A stretch of DNA of 64,000 nucleotides from Trichormus variabilis 0441 (GTDB taxonomy: Bacteria; Cyanobacteriota; Cyanobacteriia; Cyanobacteriales; Nostocaceae), in NCBI RefSeq assembly GCF_009856605.1, contig NZ_CP047242.1, positions 1,796,001 through 1,860,000 on the forward strand, read 5' to 3'. Under the pieces are notes generated by a model, which made no database searches, had not been told where the DNA came from, and worked only from the letters and a program-made list of their open reading frames with translations. The translations under genes were made by a program, and so were the position numbers. Shown here piece by piece: positions 63,742-64,000 of this stretch (its first letter is position 1; each line of letters begins with the position of its first letter).

Positions 63742-64000
63742 ATGAAATTAGTATTAACAATGATTTCGCTAATAACCATAGGATTACTAGCCCTGGAGAT
63801 AGGGTTGCGATCGCTCTTTGGTTTTGGTAACCCTTTGGTTTACATCGGGGATCAGCATATTGGTTACTTGTTAGCTCCTAACCAGCGTACCCGTCGCTTT
63901 GGTAATCGCATAGAAATCAATGAATATTCTATGCGCAGTGCGGCGATCGCCAAAACACCTGCACCCGCCACACTGCGGGTTCTACTGTTGGGGGATTCGA
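63742..64000 (+). CDS. SGNH/GDSL-type hydrolase-like protein (N-terminal fragment)
   Basis: 86 full codons before the right edge. An N-terminal membrane helix (LVLTMISLITIGLLALEIGLRSLF), then PLVYIGDQHIGYLLAPNQRTRRFGNRIEINEYSMRS and RVLLLGDS, the Block I GDS motif with the nucleophilic Ser at the last complete codon. SGNH proteins with this start are membrane-anchored esterase- or acyltransferase-like proteins, often near polysaccharide genes. The rest is off the window. Confidence 0.8.
   Translation, partial: MKLVLTMISLITIGLLALEIGLRSLFGFGNPLVYIGDQHIGYLLAPNQRTRRFGNRIEINEYSMRSAAIAKTPAPATLRVLLLGDS

Overview
The window is a stretch of a filamentous, heterocyst-type cyanobacterial chromosome (Nostocales, very close to Nostoc/Anabaena). 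The evidence is the very frequent HIP1 octamer GCGATCGC inside genes, the heptanucleotide tandem repeats (STRR type, such as TTGACTG, TCAGTTG and GGTAATT) in most spacers, and cyanobacterial genes: ftrV, a sufR-sufBCDS locus with the SufR four-cysteine spacing, zur, prxQ, a cyanophycinase-like S51 peptidase and a probable Psb35-like thylakoid peptide. Gene order agrees with what I remember of the alr2458 to all2510 part of Anabaena PCC 7120, but I could not check this. Both window ends cut genes: an HNH endonuclease (left, minus) and an SGNH/GDSL-type protein (right, plus).

Layout. 0-7 kb: alr (alanine racemase), tRNA-Leu(UAG), then three leftward genes: a BrxC/D-like (DUF2791-type) ATPase, a membrane-anchored coiled-coil protein with a TerB-C-like tail, and a DUF815 ATPase; then a TMEM14-like membrane protein. 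7-11 kb: a 1.1 kb gene-free spacer, then an APH-fold kinase followed by a HopA1-family protein. That pair is the signature of class V lanthipeptide and thioamitide biosynthesis (LxmK/LxmY, TvaC/TvaD). A hotdog thioesterase follows. 11-18 kb: a methyltransferase-HIT fusion with an altered catalytic triad, a YdcF-like protein, ftrV, a zinc-ribbon/pseudokinase/PP2C phosphatase, NfeD plus SPFH proteins, and zur. 18-29 kb: purS-purQ, a large orphan protein, an AI-2E family transporter, an LCP cell-wall ligase, a class D beta-lactamase-like protein, a three-PAS histidine kinase and a 50-codon gene. 29-34 kb: an NAD cluster, pncB-nadD-nrtR-nadE, with a perfect palindrome over the pncB promoter that is a good NrtR operator candidate. 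34-38 kb: an orphan ABC ATPase, a TPR protein, YbjQ-like and small membrane proteins. 37.8-43.7 kb: sufR divergent from sufBCDS, with two CAAC-N6-GTTG operator candidates between them. 44-50 kb: wecB, argC, an S41 protease and ispG. 50-57 kb: a Ser/Thr kinase fused to a beta-helix, prxQ, a PD-(D/E)XK protein, a second cysteine desulfurase, an S51 peptidase and a GT4 glycosyltransferase. 57-64 kb: lepA, a PlsY-like/PEP-synthase-like fusion, the 46-codon membrane peptide and the SGNH gene.

Most of the window is core metabolism and housekeeping. The parts that look least ordinary are the APH-HopA1 pair with its long empty upstream spacer, the ATPase/TerB-C pair, the PlsY-PEP synthase fusion, the HIT domain with Ser in place of the nucleophilic His, and several families of small dispersed repeats. 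Some of those repeats reach into coding sequence, including the ATPase domain of a histidine kinase. No CRISPR array, insertion sequence with a transposase, prophage or rRNA was seen.
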